This document shows positions 51,905-60,873 of a stretch of DNA of 64,000 nucleotides, piece by piece. The position numbers were made by a program, and so were the translations under genes. Within the stretch, counting starts at the first letter, position 1. The number at the start of each line of letters is the position of its first letter. Origin of the DNA: JBFJKD01 sp041601945 (GTDB lineage Bacteria; Pseudomonadota; Gammaproteobacteria; Pseudomonadales; Porticoccaceae); contig JBFIHG010000007.1 of the NCBI GenBank assembly GCA_041601945.1, positions 16,462 through 80,461 on the forward strand, written 5' to 3'. Under the pieces are notes generated by a model, which saw only the letters and a list, made by a program, of their open reading frames with translations, ran no database searches and was not told the origin of the DNA.

Positions 51905-53371
51905 GTGTTATCTTTTCTTGCCAAACCCCGTGCCGCACTGGCGCTTGCCCTTGGATTAGCTCTCATTGCGGGCGTAAGCCCGCTACGCGCTGCCAATGAC
52001 ATTCAACTCCCTGTTCTGGGCGACACGTCGTCGGGTGTGATTTCCCAACAGCAGGAATACGAACTGGGGCGCGCGTGGCTTCAGTTATTTCGCAGCCGAG
52101 TGCCCACCTATCGCGACCCGCAGCTTCAGGACTATCTCGAACAGCTGTTGTTCAAACTGTCCACCCACAGCGAACTCTCGGATCACCGTCTCGACCTCAT
52201 TATCGTTAACAACCCAACCATGAATGCGTTTGCGGTGCCCGGTGGCGTGGTTGGCGTGCATACTGGTCTGTTTCGCTATGCCCGCGATGAACATCAGCTG
52301 GCCTCGGTTATCACCCATGAGCTGGCGCACCTTAGCCAGCGCCATTTCGCCCGCCGCGTGGCACAACAACGAGCCAATACCATGCCCATGTTGGCTGGCA
52401 TGCTCACCGGCCTGATCCTCGCTGCTACCGTCGGCGGCGACGCAGGTATGGCGGTGCTGGCCACCACCCAGGCAGCAGCGATCGAGAGCAGTTTGCGCTA
52501 CAGCCGCCAGAACGAACAGGAAGCGGATCGCCTCGGCCTGGAAACTCTGGTGCGCGCCGGTATGGATCCAACCGCCGTGGCGGCAATGTTTGAACGCATG
52601 ATGATCGCCAACCGTTATACGGGACAACGACCCCCCGAATTTTTGCTGTCGCACCCGCTGACCGAGCAACGAGTTGCCGACGCGCGCAACCGCATCAATA
52701 AATACCCCAAACGCCAGTACGAAGATAATCTCGAGTACCAGTTGATGCGCGCCAGAGCATTAATCGGCGTCGATCAGAATGCGCAAAAATCGGCAAATCG
52801 TTTTAACAGCGAACTCGAAGGACATAGCTATTCGCTACCCGCAGCCCGTTACGGTCTCGCTCTGTCGCTGTCGGCTCTCGGTAAACACCAGGAAGCACGG
52901 GACGCGCTGCGACCGCTGCTGGACAGTGTGCCAGAACGGCTCACCTACCAGCTTGCGGCCATAGCAATTGAGCGCAACGCGGGCGCCAATGCCGCGGCGT
53001 TGGCGTTGATAAAATCCCTGATGAAAACCCACCCCAGTAATTACCCGTTGCAAATGGAGCTGGCGGAAACATTGCTAAAAGATAATCAGTACTCGGCCTC
53101 CGAAAAAGTTCTGGCCGACCTCACCCGGATTCGCCCTGCGGATCCGGACGTATGGTTTGATCTGGCGGAAACCAGCGGTCTGGCGGGGGACATCATTCAG
53201 GTACATAAAGCGCGCGCGGAATATTATTTGCTGGTGGGCGTCTTCGATAAGGCGCGTGATCAGCTCACCTACGCACAAAAATTAGCCGAATACGATTTCA
53301 AGGAATCCGCCATTATTGCCCAGCGCCTGCGCGACCTGACCGCCATGGAAGAAAAAACCAAAAAATTATAG
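51905..53371 (+). CDS. bepA: M48 family metalloprotease with TPRs, BepA-like
   Basis: Periplasmic zinc protease and chaperone for outer-membrane protein assembly. From the GTG at 51905 the product is 488 residues: a signal peptide (ALALALGLALIAGVSPLRA), an M48 domain with HELAHLSQRH and the downstream Glu in SRQNEQEADRLGLETL, then TPR-like helices from about residue 280 (SYSLPAARYGLALSLSALGKHQEA, LQMELAETLLKDNQYSASEKVL). The GTG start is chosen because the signal peptide begins there. BamA and BamC, its clients, are also in the window. Confidence 0.9.
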   Translation: MLSFLAKPRAALALALGLALIAGVSPLRAANDIQLPVLGDTSSGVISQQQEYELGRAWLQLFRSRVPTYRDPQLQDYLEQLLFKLSTHSELSDHRLDLIIVNNPTMNAFAVPGGVVGVHTGLFRYARDEHQLASVITHELAHLSQRHFARRVAQQRANTMPMLAGMLTGLILAATVGGDAGMAVLATTQAAAIESSLRYSRQNEQEADRLGLETLVRAGMDPTAVAAMFERMMIANRYTGQRPPEFLLSHPLTEQRVADARNRINKYPKRQYEDNLEYQLMRARALIGVDQNAQKSANRFNSELEGHSYSLPAARYGLALSLSALGKHQEARDALRPLLDSVPERLTYQLAAIAIERNAGANAAALALIKSLMKTHPSNYPLQMELAETLLKDNQYSASEKVLADLTRIRPADPDVWFDLAETSGLAGDIIQVHKARAEYYLLVGVFDKARDQLTYAQKLAEYDFKESAIIAQRLRDLTAMEEKTKKL

Positions 53372-53465
53372 CGGTTCGGCTCTACCTGTACGTTAATCCG
53401 ACCATACTGCTATGCTCACCCATATATAGCGCTCTATCAGCATCGAATTGTCGTTTACAACCATT

Positions 53466-55055
53466 ATGAATATTGCCAATCTACTGGAAAAATCGGCGCG
53501 CAAATATCCTGCGCTACCCGCACTGGCGCGCGGATCGCACCCCTATTGCAACTATCAAACCCTGTCCCATCGCGCCGGGTCTATTGCCCACCATCTGCGC
53601 CATACACTGCGTTGTCAGCCGGGAGATCGCATCGGCATCATTTTGAAAAACTGTCCCGAATATATGGAGATACTGTTCGGCATTTTGCATGCCGGTCTCG
53701 CTGCAGTACCCATTAACGCCAAACTGCACCCTGAAGAATGGGCCTACATTCTCGACAATAGTGGTACTCGCCATGTTTTTAGTTCCGGAGATAAACCTCG
53801 CGGATCTACACAATCCACAGTTACGGCAGACCCCACCGCTAGTTTTAGCACTCAGCTTGCGCCGTTACCTGATCGTATCGCCACCCTCGAGTCTATTATT
53901 GACATAGATTCCGCCCACTATCGGCAGTTGCGCGACGGCCCGGCGTTACCCCTGCAGGATGCAGCCCCGGATGATCTGGCTTGGCTGTTTTACACCAGCG
54001 GCACCACCGGCAAGCCGAAAGGCGCCATGCTTAGCCACCGCAACCTGTTTACCATGACGTTAAGTTACTTCGTCGGCGTCGACTCGATTGCCGCTGACCA
54101 TACACTCCTGCATGCGGCCCCCATGTCCCATGGCTCCGGGTTATATGCGTTTCCATTTGTGGCGGTGGCTGCTCAGCAGGCGGTTTGCAGCAGCGCGAGC
54201 TTCGACCCGCAGGAAATATTTGAACTGTTACAGCACTACCCGAACGTATCCATGTTCGCCGCACCGACCATGATCAAACGTATGGTGGATACACAGTCCG
54301 CAACAAGTGGCGGAATTGCTAATCTCCATACAATTATCTATGGCGGCGGCCCCATGTACGTGGCGGATATCAAAGCCGCCATGGCCAGATTCGGCAATAA
54401 ATTTGCTCAAATTTATGGCCAGGGCGAATCGCCCATGACCATCACCTCGCTGCCGAAAAGAGACCATTACGGCGCCTCGGGACCCGCTAGCGACGCTATC
54501 CTCGCATCCGTCGGCACCGCACAGGCCGCGGTTCAGGTGCGTATCGCCGATGGGCAGGGCAATTCGCTACCACCGGGAGAAGTTGGCGAAATTTTGGTGA
54601 AAGGCGACACCATCATGCTCGGTTACTGGCAAAATCCCGAAGCCACGGCCAGCGCCATTGTCGGAGGCTGGTTGTGCACCGGAGATATGGGCACCTTTGA
54701 CGAACAGGGTTACCTGACACTTAAGGATCGCAGCAAGGACCTGATTATCAGTGGTGGCACGAATATTTATCCGCGGGAAGTCGAGGAAGTGCTGCTTCAG
54801 CATCCCGCCGTGGCGGAAGCGTCGGTAATTGGTAGGCCCCATCCCGAATGGGGTGAAGAAACTATCGCGTTTATTGTGTGTAAACAGCCCGTCGAGCCGC
54901 AAGATCGTGCCGCGCTAACCAGTTCGCTCGATCAATTCTGCCTCGACCACATGGCGCGCTTTAAGCGCCCCAAGGACTACCATCTGGTGGCCGAGCTACC
55001 AAAAAATAATTATGGCAAAGTGTTGAAAACCGAATTGCGCAAACAGCTCAACTAA
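53466..55055 (+). CDS. acyl-CoA synthetase (AMP-binding, fatty acid/aryl acid CoA ligase family)
   Basis: A 529-residue ANL-superfamily ligase activating a carboxylic acid as acyl-AMP and then acyl-CoA. Motifs: LFYTSGTTGKPKGAMLSHRN (P-loop, about 178-197), IYGQGESPMTITSL, the hinge LKDRSKDLIISGGTNIYPREVEEVL, and the C-terminal NYGKVLKTELRKQL with the catalytic Lys. The acid is not identifiable. It opens a group of CoA-ester genes on both strands. An in-frame TTG lies six codons upstream. Confidence 0.9.
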   Translation: MNIANLLEKSARKYPALPALARGSHPYCNYQTLSHRAGSIAHHLRHTLRCQPGDRIGIILKNCPEYMEILFGILHAGLAAVPINAKLHPEEWAYILDNSGTRHVFSSGDKPRGSTQSTVTADPTASFSTQLAPLPDRIATLESIIDIDSAHYRQLRDGPALPLQDAAPDDLAWLFYTSGTTGKPKGAMLSHRNLFTMTLSYFVGVDSIAADHTLLHAAPMSHGSGLYAFPFVAVAAQQAVCSSASFDPQEIFELLQHYPNVSMFAAPTMIKRMVDTQSATSGGIANLHTIIYGGGPMYVADIKAAMARFGNKFAQIYGQGESPMTITSLPKRDHYGASGPASDAILASVGTAQAAVQVRIADGQGNSLPPGEVGEILVKGDTIMLGYWQNPEATASAIVGGWLCTGDMGTFDEQGYLTLKDRSKDLIISGGTNIYPREVEEVLLQHPAVAEASVIGRPHPEWGEETIAFIVCKQPVEPQDRAALTSSLDQFCLDHMARFKRPKDYHLVAELPKNNYGKVLKTELRKQLN

Positions 55056-55074
55056 CCGCTAACAGACACCCGGT

Positions 55075-55950
55075 TTAAGTGTAAGCCCGTGCCCGAGCAA
55101 TAATACGTTGCGCCTGGGTGTAGTGGGGCTTGTCGAGCATGATACCGTCCAGCCCAACGACCCCGAGTTCGGGGTTGGCATCGAACGCAGCTATCACCCG
55201 CTGCGACCAGGTCAACTGTTCCGCGCTGATAGAAAATGCAGCATTGATAATATCCACCTGGTTGGGGTGAATCGCCATCATGCAGGTGAATCCCGCCCGG
55301 CGCGCGCCAACACTGGCGTTGCGCAATCCTTCATCGTCCTTAAAATCAGTAAATACCGTGTTGCAGGGTTCGATTCCGGCTGACGCGGCAGCCGCCAGGC
55401 ACAGACTGCGGGCGGTGCGAAACAGGTCATCCCAATTGCCGTCCGGCAACAGGTGGGTTTCCGCGCCCACGTCCGCAGACAAATCAAACTCCCCCCAGCT
55501 GACATAGGCCAGCCGTTTACTGCAGTCGGTTAACCCGCCCAAATTAAACAATGCCTGCCCGGTTTCCGTGCCGATCACCAAAAACTGTATATGCCCCGGC
55601 GATACTCCGTCGCGTACCTCGAGGGCGCTCACGTAATGATCGAGGCGAATAACGTCCTCGCGGGTACGATACTTGGGCAGCAGCAGATAATCCGGGGCAC
55701 CGCCAACCACCGCCGTCAGATCGTCGAGGGTCATATTTCCGTCCAGCGGATTGATGCGCACCATTAATTTTTTGTTACGCGAACCGGGGGGATGGGCGTC
55801 GAGATATTCCCGCGCCAGCTGACGCCCTGCGGCCTTGCGGCCCAGCGCGACCGAATCTTCCAGGTCGAGAATCAGCCCATCCGCGTTGGTACTGGCACCT
55901 TTCGCGATTTTCTTTTCGCTATCCGCTGGCAGAAACAGCATTGATCTCAT
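55075..55950 (-). CDS. CitE-like CoA-ester lyase (HpcH/HpaI family)
   Basis: A 291-residue TIM-barrel lyase of the citrate lyase beta/malyl-CoA lyase group. It has RSMLFLPADSEKKIAKG at the N-terminus, DGLILDLEDSVAL (Mg-binding Asp/Glu region), ETGQALFNL and the diagnostic WGEFDLSADVGAET. Substrate may be a malyl-, citramalyl- or methylmalyl-type CoA ester. The maoC-type gene starts upstream in the same direction, a common pairing for a hydrate-then-cleave module. Confidence 0.87.
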   Translation of the reverse strand: MRSMLFLPADSEKKIAKGASTNADGLILDLEDSVALGRKAAGRQLAREYLDAHPPGSRNKKLMVRINPLDGNMTLDDLTAVVGGAPDYLLLPKYRTREDVIRLDHYVSALEVRDGVSPGHIQFLVIGTETGQALFNLGGLTDCSKRLAYVSWGEFDLSADVGAETHLLPDGNWDDLFRTARSLCLAAAASAGIEPCNTVFTDFKDDEGLRNASVGARRAGFTCMMAIHPNQVDIINAAFSISAEQLTWSQRVIAAFDANPELGVVGLDGIMLDKPHYTQAQRIIARARAYT

Positions 55951-56000
55951 GTGCGCACCTCTATTGTGGCCACTACCTTAATTGGCGTTTTTTGCGATCT

Positions 56001-56456
56001 TCAGGCTTTGGGGCGTACGGCCATCAGCGCGGTGCGCTTAACCGTGGCCACCAGCTCGTCCCGTTGATTAAACCCTTCGTGCAGAAAGTTAACGATTCCC
56101 GAATCGTCACGGGACTTGCTGATACGTTTATCCAGCACCGTGGTACGGGCGCGAATGGTATCGCCGTGAAATACTGGGCGTGGAAACGCGATATCCGTCA
56201 TGCCCAGGTTACCCAGCGTGGTGCCGAGGGTTAGCTCGGTAACCTGAATACCGACCACCAGGGCAAGGGTAAACATGCTGTTCACCAGCGGCTGGCCGTA
56301 GATACTTTTGCGGGCAAATTCCGCATCGATATGCAGCGGCTGGGTGTTCATGGTCATACAGCTGAACATCATATTGTCGTATTCGGTGACGGTACGCCGC
56401 ACCTCGTGGTCAAACACCCGCCCTTCTTCAAACTCCTCAAAATACAAACCCGCCAT
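56001..56456 (-). CDS. MaoC-family (R)-specific enoyl-CoA hydratase
   Basis: A 151-residue hot-dog-fold protein. YFEEFEEGRVFDHEVRRTVTEYDNMMFS is the typical MaoC opening, and PLHIDAEFARKS carries the Asp-x4/His-type hydratase site. PRPVFHGDTIRARTTV follows. It is 50 bp upstream of the CitE-like gene on the same strand. Together they could hydrate an unsaturated CoA ester and split the product, as in mesaconyl/citramalyl-CoA routes; the exact substrate is not inferred. Confidence 0.86.
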   Translation of the reverse strand: MAGLYFEEFEEGRVFDHEVRRTVTEYDNMMFSCMTMNTQPLHIDAEFARKSIYGQPLVNSMFTLALVVGIQVTELTLGTTLGNLGMTDIAFPRPVFHGDTIRARTTVLDKRISKSRDDSGIVNFLHEGFNQRDELVATVKRTALMAVRPKA

Positions 56457-56586
56457 TTCTCACCCCCAGTGCAGCCAATGTTAAAAAGAAAGGCAGAATT
56501 GTAGCATTTTTGTAAAGCGCGTTTTGTCGATGACGGGCTAACCCAGTACAATCCCTAGCGATCCCATACGCACCTGAGTAGCCACG

Positions 56587-57303
56587 ATGAATACCCAGTC
56601 CAACGACGCCCTTGTCCCCGAATCGTCCGCCGCCAAAACCTGTAGCCTGGCGGATGCCATCACACGGCGGCGCTCGGTGCGCGGTTTTTTGCCGGAGCCA
56701 GTGCCCCACGAGGTACTGCGCGAGATATTTACCCTCGCCCAACAGGCCCCTTCAAACTGCAATGTACAACCGTGGCATGTAATCGTTGGTTCTGACGTAG
56801 CCCTGCGCAGCCTGCGCGATAAACTGGTGAACACCGTGGTTTCCGGTCAGGAGTCAACTCTGGACTTCGCGCGCACGGAACAGTTTGAAGGCATTATGCG
56901 CAAACGCCAGATCGAAACCGCAGTTGAATTGTATGGCAACATGAATATCGCCCGAGGCGACAAAGAGGGCCGCGCCCGCGCGGCACTGCGCAATTATGAA
57001 TTTTTCGATGCACCCCATGCGGCGTTTATCTTTATGCCGAAACACTTCGGTGAAACCGTCGCCCTGGACGTTGGTATGTACGCACAGACCCTGATGCTAA
57101 CCTTTGCCGCTTACGGCATCGGGTCCTGCGCCCAGGTGAGCATCAGCAGGTATCCAGATGTGGTGCGCGAACACTTTCAGGTGGACGCGGGTCTCGGCCT
57201 GCTGATGGCTATTTCGTTCGGTTACGAAGATATCGCAGTGCCCGCCAACAAAACCCGTGTCCCACGCGCACCCATCGACGCAGAGGTCCGCTTCGTCAGC
57301 TGA
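56587..57303 (+). CDS. nitroreductase family protein
   Basis: A 238-residue FMN-dependent oxidoreductase. ITRRRSVRGFLPEPVPHEVL has the conserved Arg cluster for the FMN phosphate, QQAPSNCNVQPWHVIV the Ser/Asn flavin contacts, and YAQTLMLTFAAYGIGSCAQVS the C-terminal flavin contact. It is longer and distinct from the nitroreductase at 22.7-23.3 kb. Position next to OYE- and crotonase-type genes suggests reduction of an unsaturated or nitro compound, but this is inference. Confidence 0.88.
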   Translation: MNTQSNDALVPESSAAKTCSLADAITRRRSVRGFLPEPVPHEVLREIFTLAQQAPSNCNVQPWHVIVGSDVALRSLRDKLVNTVVSGQESTLDFARTEQFEGIMRKRQIETAVELYGNMNIARGDKEGRARAALRNYEFFDAPHAAFIFMPKHFGETVALDVGMYAQTLMLTFAAYGIGSCAQVSISRYPDVVREHFQVDAGLGLLMAISFGYEDIAVPANKTRVPRAPIDAEVRFVS

Positions 57304-57356
57304 AGTGTCGAACAGGATCTGAGCCAGGCACGGCTTTCATGCGCCATGGGCGCGGT

Positions 57357-58643
57357 TTACTTATGGCGACGACGAATTTGCTTTACAAAACCACCACCAA
57401 AAAACTTTAACATGCCAACCAGTGGACTCATGTCCCAGTTGATATCTTTGCCGTCGCCCATGCGCTCGATTTGCACGCAGTGCCAGCCCACATCTGCAAA
57501 GCTGTTCAAATGGCGAATACGTCGGTTCTCGCTATTGGGCGCAAACCATTTTTTACCCAACGCCAGGTCGATATCCACAATACGAGCCTTACTAAAATTA
57601 CCGGCCAGAATTTTTGTCGGCAGCTCCGGCTCGGATGACAGCGGTCGACCGAGACCGATCAGATCGGTGACCCCGTTTGATACCGCTTCTTCCATACCAC
57701 GCAGGGTGCGAAACCCACCGGACACCATCAGCGGCACCGACGACACCTTGCGAATTTTTTGCGCCATCTCAGTAAAATAGGCCTCGCGTTTGGCCGATGC
57801 AGCCGAGAGTAACGGTTCGCCGCTATCCGTGGTATTGCCGGACTCGTCAAACAGGGCGAGCTGTTCATAGGTGCCCCCCGACAGTTCGATAAGATCGACG
57901 CTTTCTTTTTCCAGCCAGCCAATTACGGTGCGCGAATCTTCCTCGGAAAACGCCCCCTTTTGAAAATCCGACGAATTGAGTTTCACGCTGACCGGGAATT
58001 CCGGACCCACCGCTGCGCGTACCGCACGCACACTTTCCAGCAAAAACCGTGCACGATTTTCCAATGTGCCGCCCCACTGATCCGTACGTCGATTTACCAG
58101 CGGCGACAGAAACTCGCTGATCAAATAACCGTGCGCGCCATGCAATTGTACGCCGGTAAAGCCGGCCTTTTTGGCGATCCCCGCGACCCGCGCAAAACGT
58201 TCAATAATGCCGAAAATTTCCGCTTCCGTGAGTGCGCGCGGCTTACCGTGCACCCATAACATATTGACTTTGACCGCCGACGGCGCCAGCGGCGTGCGAC
58301 TGATATAGGCGGGCGACTGGCGGCCGGGGTGGCTGATCTGCATCCACATCTGCGTAGTATTTTGCGCTCCCGACATAGCCCAGGTTTGCAACAGATCGAG
58401 GTGGTCTTCGTTTTCGACGACCACATTGCCCGGGCGCTCCAGATAGCGGTGATCGACCATCACATTACCGGTGACCAGCAGGCCACTGCCACCCTGCGCC
58501 CAGCGCTCGTAAAGACGACACAACTCGGGAGTCGGGCGGTCCCAACGGTCCGCCAGACCCTCGGTCATGGGCGCCTTGCCAAGGCGGTTTTTTATCGTTA
58601 CCCCACAGGGCAGGGTAAACGGCTCACAAAGAATACTGGACAT
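57357..58643 (-). CDS. NADH:flavin oxidoreductase (old yellow enzyme family)
   Basis: A 428-residue TIM-barrel FMN ene-reductase. Typical segments are GVTIKNRLGKAPMTEGLAD, WMQISHPGRQSP, GFTGVQLHGAHGYLISEFLSPLVNRRTDQWGG and VSGGFRTLRGMEEAV..DLIGLGRPL. It has no C-terminal 4Fe-4S/NAD domain of the DCR/trimethylamine-dehydrogenase type; instead a roughly 60-residue basic tail ending QIRRRHK. The PaaG-like gene is 25 bp upstream on the same strand. Confidence 0.88.
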   Translation of the reverse strand: MSSILCEPFTLPCGVTIKNRLGKAPMTEGLADRWDRPTPELCRLYERWAQGGSGLLVTGNVMVDHRYLERPGNVVVENEDHLDLLQTWAMSGAQNTTQMWMQISHPGRQSPAYISRTPLAPSAVKVNMLWVHGKPRALTEAEIFGIIERFARVAGIAKKAGFTGVQLHGAHGYLISEFLSPLVNRRTDQWGGTLENRARFLLESVRAVRAAVGPEFPVSVKLNSSDFQKGAFSEEDSRTVIGWLEKESVDLIELSGGTYEQLALFDESGNTTDSGEPLLSAASAKREAYFTEMAQKIRKVSSVPLMVSGGFRTLRGMEEAVSNGVTDLIGLGRPLSSEPELPTKILAGNFSKARIVDIDLALGKKWFAPNSENRRIRHLNSFADVGWHCVQIERMGDGKDINWDMSPLVGMLKFFGGGFVKQIRRRHK

Positions 58644-58668
58644 GGTGACAGCTCGCGGTTAGTTAATT

Positions 58669-59457
58669 TTAATATTTTTCCCAGGCAAACAGGGCAGGTT
58701 TTTTCTGTAAAAAGCGCGTCGTGGCCGCGCGATAATAATCGCTATCCGCGCACAGTGCCTGACCCATGGATTCAAGTTCTGAGATTGCCCAGTGGTCGCT
58801 ATGCAACGACTGATTAAGAATATTTTTGGTGATGCCCAACGCCATGCGCGGCGCGTCGAGAAAACGTTCCGCAAAGGCCCGCGCCGTCGCCACTACTGAC
58901 CCCTGCTCCACAATTTCGTACACCAGGCCGAGCTGCTGCATTTCCTCGGGCTCAACGATCCTGGCCGTAAACAACAAATCTTTGGCTTTTTGTAATCCCA
59001 CCAGACGCGGCAGCAGATACAGACATCCCAGATCGGGAATCAGACCCGCCCGTAGAAACACCGCGCTAAACCTTGCGCGCGGAGTGCAAAATACAAAATC
59101 CGCAGCCAGTACGAAGCTGAATCCACCGCCAAATGCCACACCGTCCACGGCGGCTATCACCGGCACTTCGAGATTCACAAGCTCCTCTATCCAGATGTGG
59201 GTGCGCCGCACCCGTTCCCGCCGCGCCGCGCCACTCGGTGCTTCCTGCAACGATTTCAAATCGCCACCCGCACAAAAGGCGCCCCCGGCACCGGTCAACA
59301 CCAACGCTCTGATGTCGCACTTTTCGCGAATATTCAGTAACACATCCTGAATTTCCAGGCGCATCACCAGATCGAGAACATTGCGCTGCTCAGGCATATT
59401 CAGTGTTAATACGCCGATGCTATTAAGCACCTCATAGGTCAATGTTTTATAGGTCAC
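58669..59457 (-). CDS. crotonase-family isomerase (PaaG-like)
   Basis: A 262-residue crotonase-fold protein (GTG start; the family N-terminus YKTLTYEVLNSIGVLTLNMP follows). The oxyanion region FCAGGDLKSL is present. Both hydratase glutamates are absent: GGGFSFVLAADF has Ser where Glu144 should be, and SAVFLRAG lacks Glu164. Asp in GLIPDLGCLYLLPRLVG matches the catalytic Asp of PaaG-type isomerases. Isomerase activity on an unsaturated or ring-containing CoA ester is therefore more likely than hydration. It is probably cotranscribed with the OYE gene. Confidence 0.85.
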   Translation of the reverse strand: MTYKTLTYEVLNSIGVLTLNMPEQRNVLDLVMRLEIQDVLLNIREKCDIRALVLTGAGGAFCAGGDLKSLQEAPSGAARRERVRRTHIWIEELVNLEVPVIAAVDGVAFGGGFSFVLAADFVFCTPRARFSAVFLRAGLIPDLGCLYLLPRLVGLQKAKDLLFTARIVEPEEMQQLGLVYEIVEQGSVVATARAFAERFLDAPRMALGITKNILNQSLHSDHWAISELESMGQALCADSDYYRAATTRFLQKKPALFAWEKY

Positions 59458-59551
59458 AATGTTTATTTTTCCCCGCCCGCGCGTATCGATTCTGCCGCGC
59501 GCCACCCAACCATCAATCTGGACATATCATACCCGCCGCGCCACATCAGCT

Positions 59552-60640
59552 CTAATCCAGGGTTTGTGCGAGTTGTTGCTCTCTGAACTTCAACATCCGC
59601 GCCAATGGCACCATCGCGCGCGCGCCAAGTTGCGGGTCAACGACGATTTCATTGCTGCCCTGCTCCAGCGAGGTCAGCAGATTTTTCAGGTGGTTCATGG
59701 CCATCCACGGGCAGTTGCCACAACTGCGGCAGGTCGCTCCGTGACCCGCAGTGGGCGCGATAATCAACTCTTTATCCGGCGCCTGTTGCTGCATTTTGTA
59801 AAAAATTCCGGCGTCAGTGGCGACGATAATTCGTTGGTTGGGCAGGTCGCGGGCGGCCTGAATCAACTGAGACGTGGAACCCACTGCATCGGCCAGGGCC
59901 ACCACATTATCCGGCGACTCGGGGTGCACCAGAAGCGCGGCATCGGGATACACCTGGCGCAAATCGAGCAGCGCCCGCGCCTTGAATTCTTCGTGCACAA
60001 TGCAACTGCCATCCCACAACAGCATATCGGCACCGGTTTTCTTCTGCACATAGCTGCCGAGATGTTTGTCCGGCGCCCACAGTATTTTTTCGCCACGGCC
60101 ATCCAGATAATCCACCACGTCGAGGGCAATACTTGACGTCACCACCCAGTCCGCGCGGGCCTTGACCGCCGCCGAAGTATTGGCATACACCACCACTGTG
60201 CGCTCTGGATGCTGGTCGCAGAATGCGGAAAAGGCCTCCGCAGGGCAGCCGATATCCAGGGAGCAGGTGGCCTCGAGAGTAGGCATCAGCACAGTTTTTT
60301 CCGGCGTCAGAATCTTCGCCGTCTCGCCCATAAATTTGACGCCAGCAACCATAAGCGTGGCCGCCGCATGCTGTTTGCCAAAGCGTGCCATTTCCAGAGA
60401 ATCTGAGACAATGCCGCCCGTTTCTTCGGCGAGACTTTGAATGGCGGGGTCGGTGTAATAGTGCGCGACAATAACCGCGTCGCGCTCAATCAGCAGCGCT
60501 TTGATACGCTCGCGATAAAGCTGCTCCTGCTGGGGCGAATCGGCTTGCTGCGGGGGCAATCGGTCGAGGTGTTGCTCGACGATTTTGCGCAAGCTGGTGC
60601 CGTCATCCGCGGGAATCCGTGGTGCGTCAATCTGGGTCAT
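59552..60640 (-). CDS. nadA: quinolinate synthase
   Basis: [4Fe-4S] enzyme that condenses iminoaspartate and DHAP in NAD synthesis. The 362 residues (ATG at 60638-60640) include VAHYYTDPAIQSLAEETGG, EATCSLDIGC, PDKHLGSYVQKKTG, VHPES and GATCRSCGNCPWMAMN, which hold the cluster cysteines. It lies downstream of the tRNA-Lys terminator and separate from nadB/nadC. Confidence 0.97.
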   Translation of the reverse strand: MTQIDAPRIPADDGTSLRKIVEQHLDRLPPQQADSPQQEQLYRERIKALLIERDAVIVAHYYTDPAIQSLAEETGGIVSDSLEMARFGKQHAAATLMVAGVKFMGETAKILTPEKTVLMPTLEATCSLDIGCPAEAFSAFCDQHPERTVVVYANTSAAVKARADWVVTSSIALDVVDYLDGRGEKILWAPDKHLGSYVQKKTGADMLLWDGSCIVHEEFKARALLDLRQVYPDAALLVHPESPDNVVALADAVGSTSQLIQAARDLPNQRIIVATDAGIFYKMQQQAPDKELIIAPTAGHGATCRSCGNCPWMAMNHLKNLLTSLEQGSNEIVVDPQLGARAMVPLARMLKFREQQLAQTLD

Positions 60641-60727
60641 AGTGCGTCGAAAACTGGCAATAGTACGCAGCATACTAGCATAGTAAGCCACGCACTAAAG
60701 CCCCGTGACGCGTTACAATCGGCGGTT

Positions 60728-60752
60728 AAAAAAAGCCTCCGCGCGGGAGGCT
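60728..60752 (-). terminator. rho-independent terminator after tRNA-Lys
   Basis: On the minus strand GCCTCC-CGCGC-GGAGGC is followed by a run of seven T. It lies 9 bp after the tRNA 3' end and about 90 bp before nadA. Confidence 0.85.
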
Positions 60753-60760
60753 TGTGTAAT

Positions 60761-60836
60761 TGGTGGGCCGTGCTGGATTCGAACCAGCGACCAATTGGTT
60801 AAAAGCCAACTGCTCTACCAACTGAGCTAACGGCCC
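60761..60836 (-). tRNA. tRNA-Lys (anticodon TTT)
   Basis: 76 nt reading GGGCCGT...ACGGCCC-ACCA with a full 7-bp acceptor stem, TTAGCTCAGTTGGTAGAGC D-arm, anticodon loop CTTTTAA with anticodon TTT, and TTCGAATC T-loop. CCA is encoded. It follows queC closely and has its own terminator. A lysine tRNA next to queE-queC is the usual place in Pseudomonas. Confidence 0.97.
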
Positions 60837-60873
60837 CGAAGAGGCGCATATGTTACGTATGGGGAGTGAAAGG

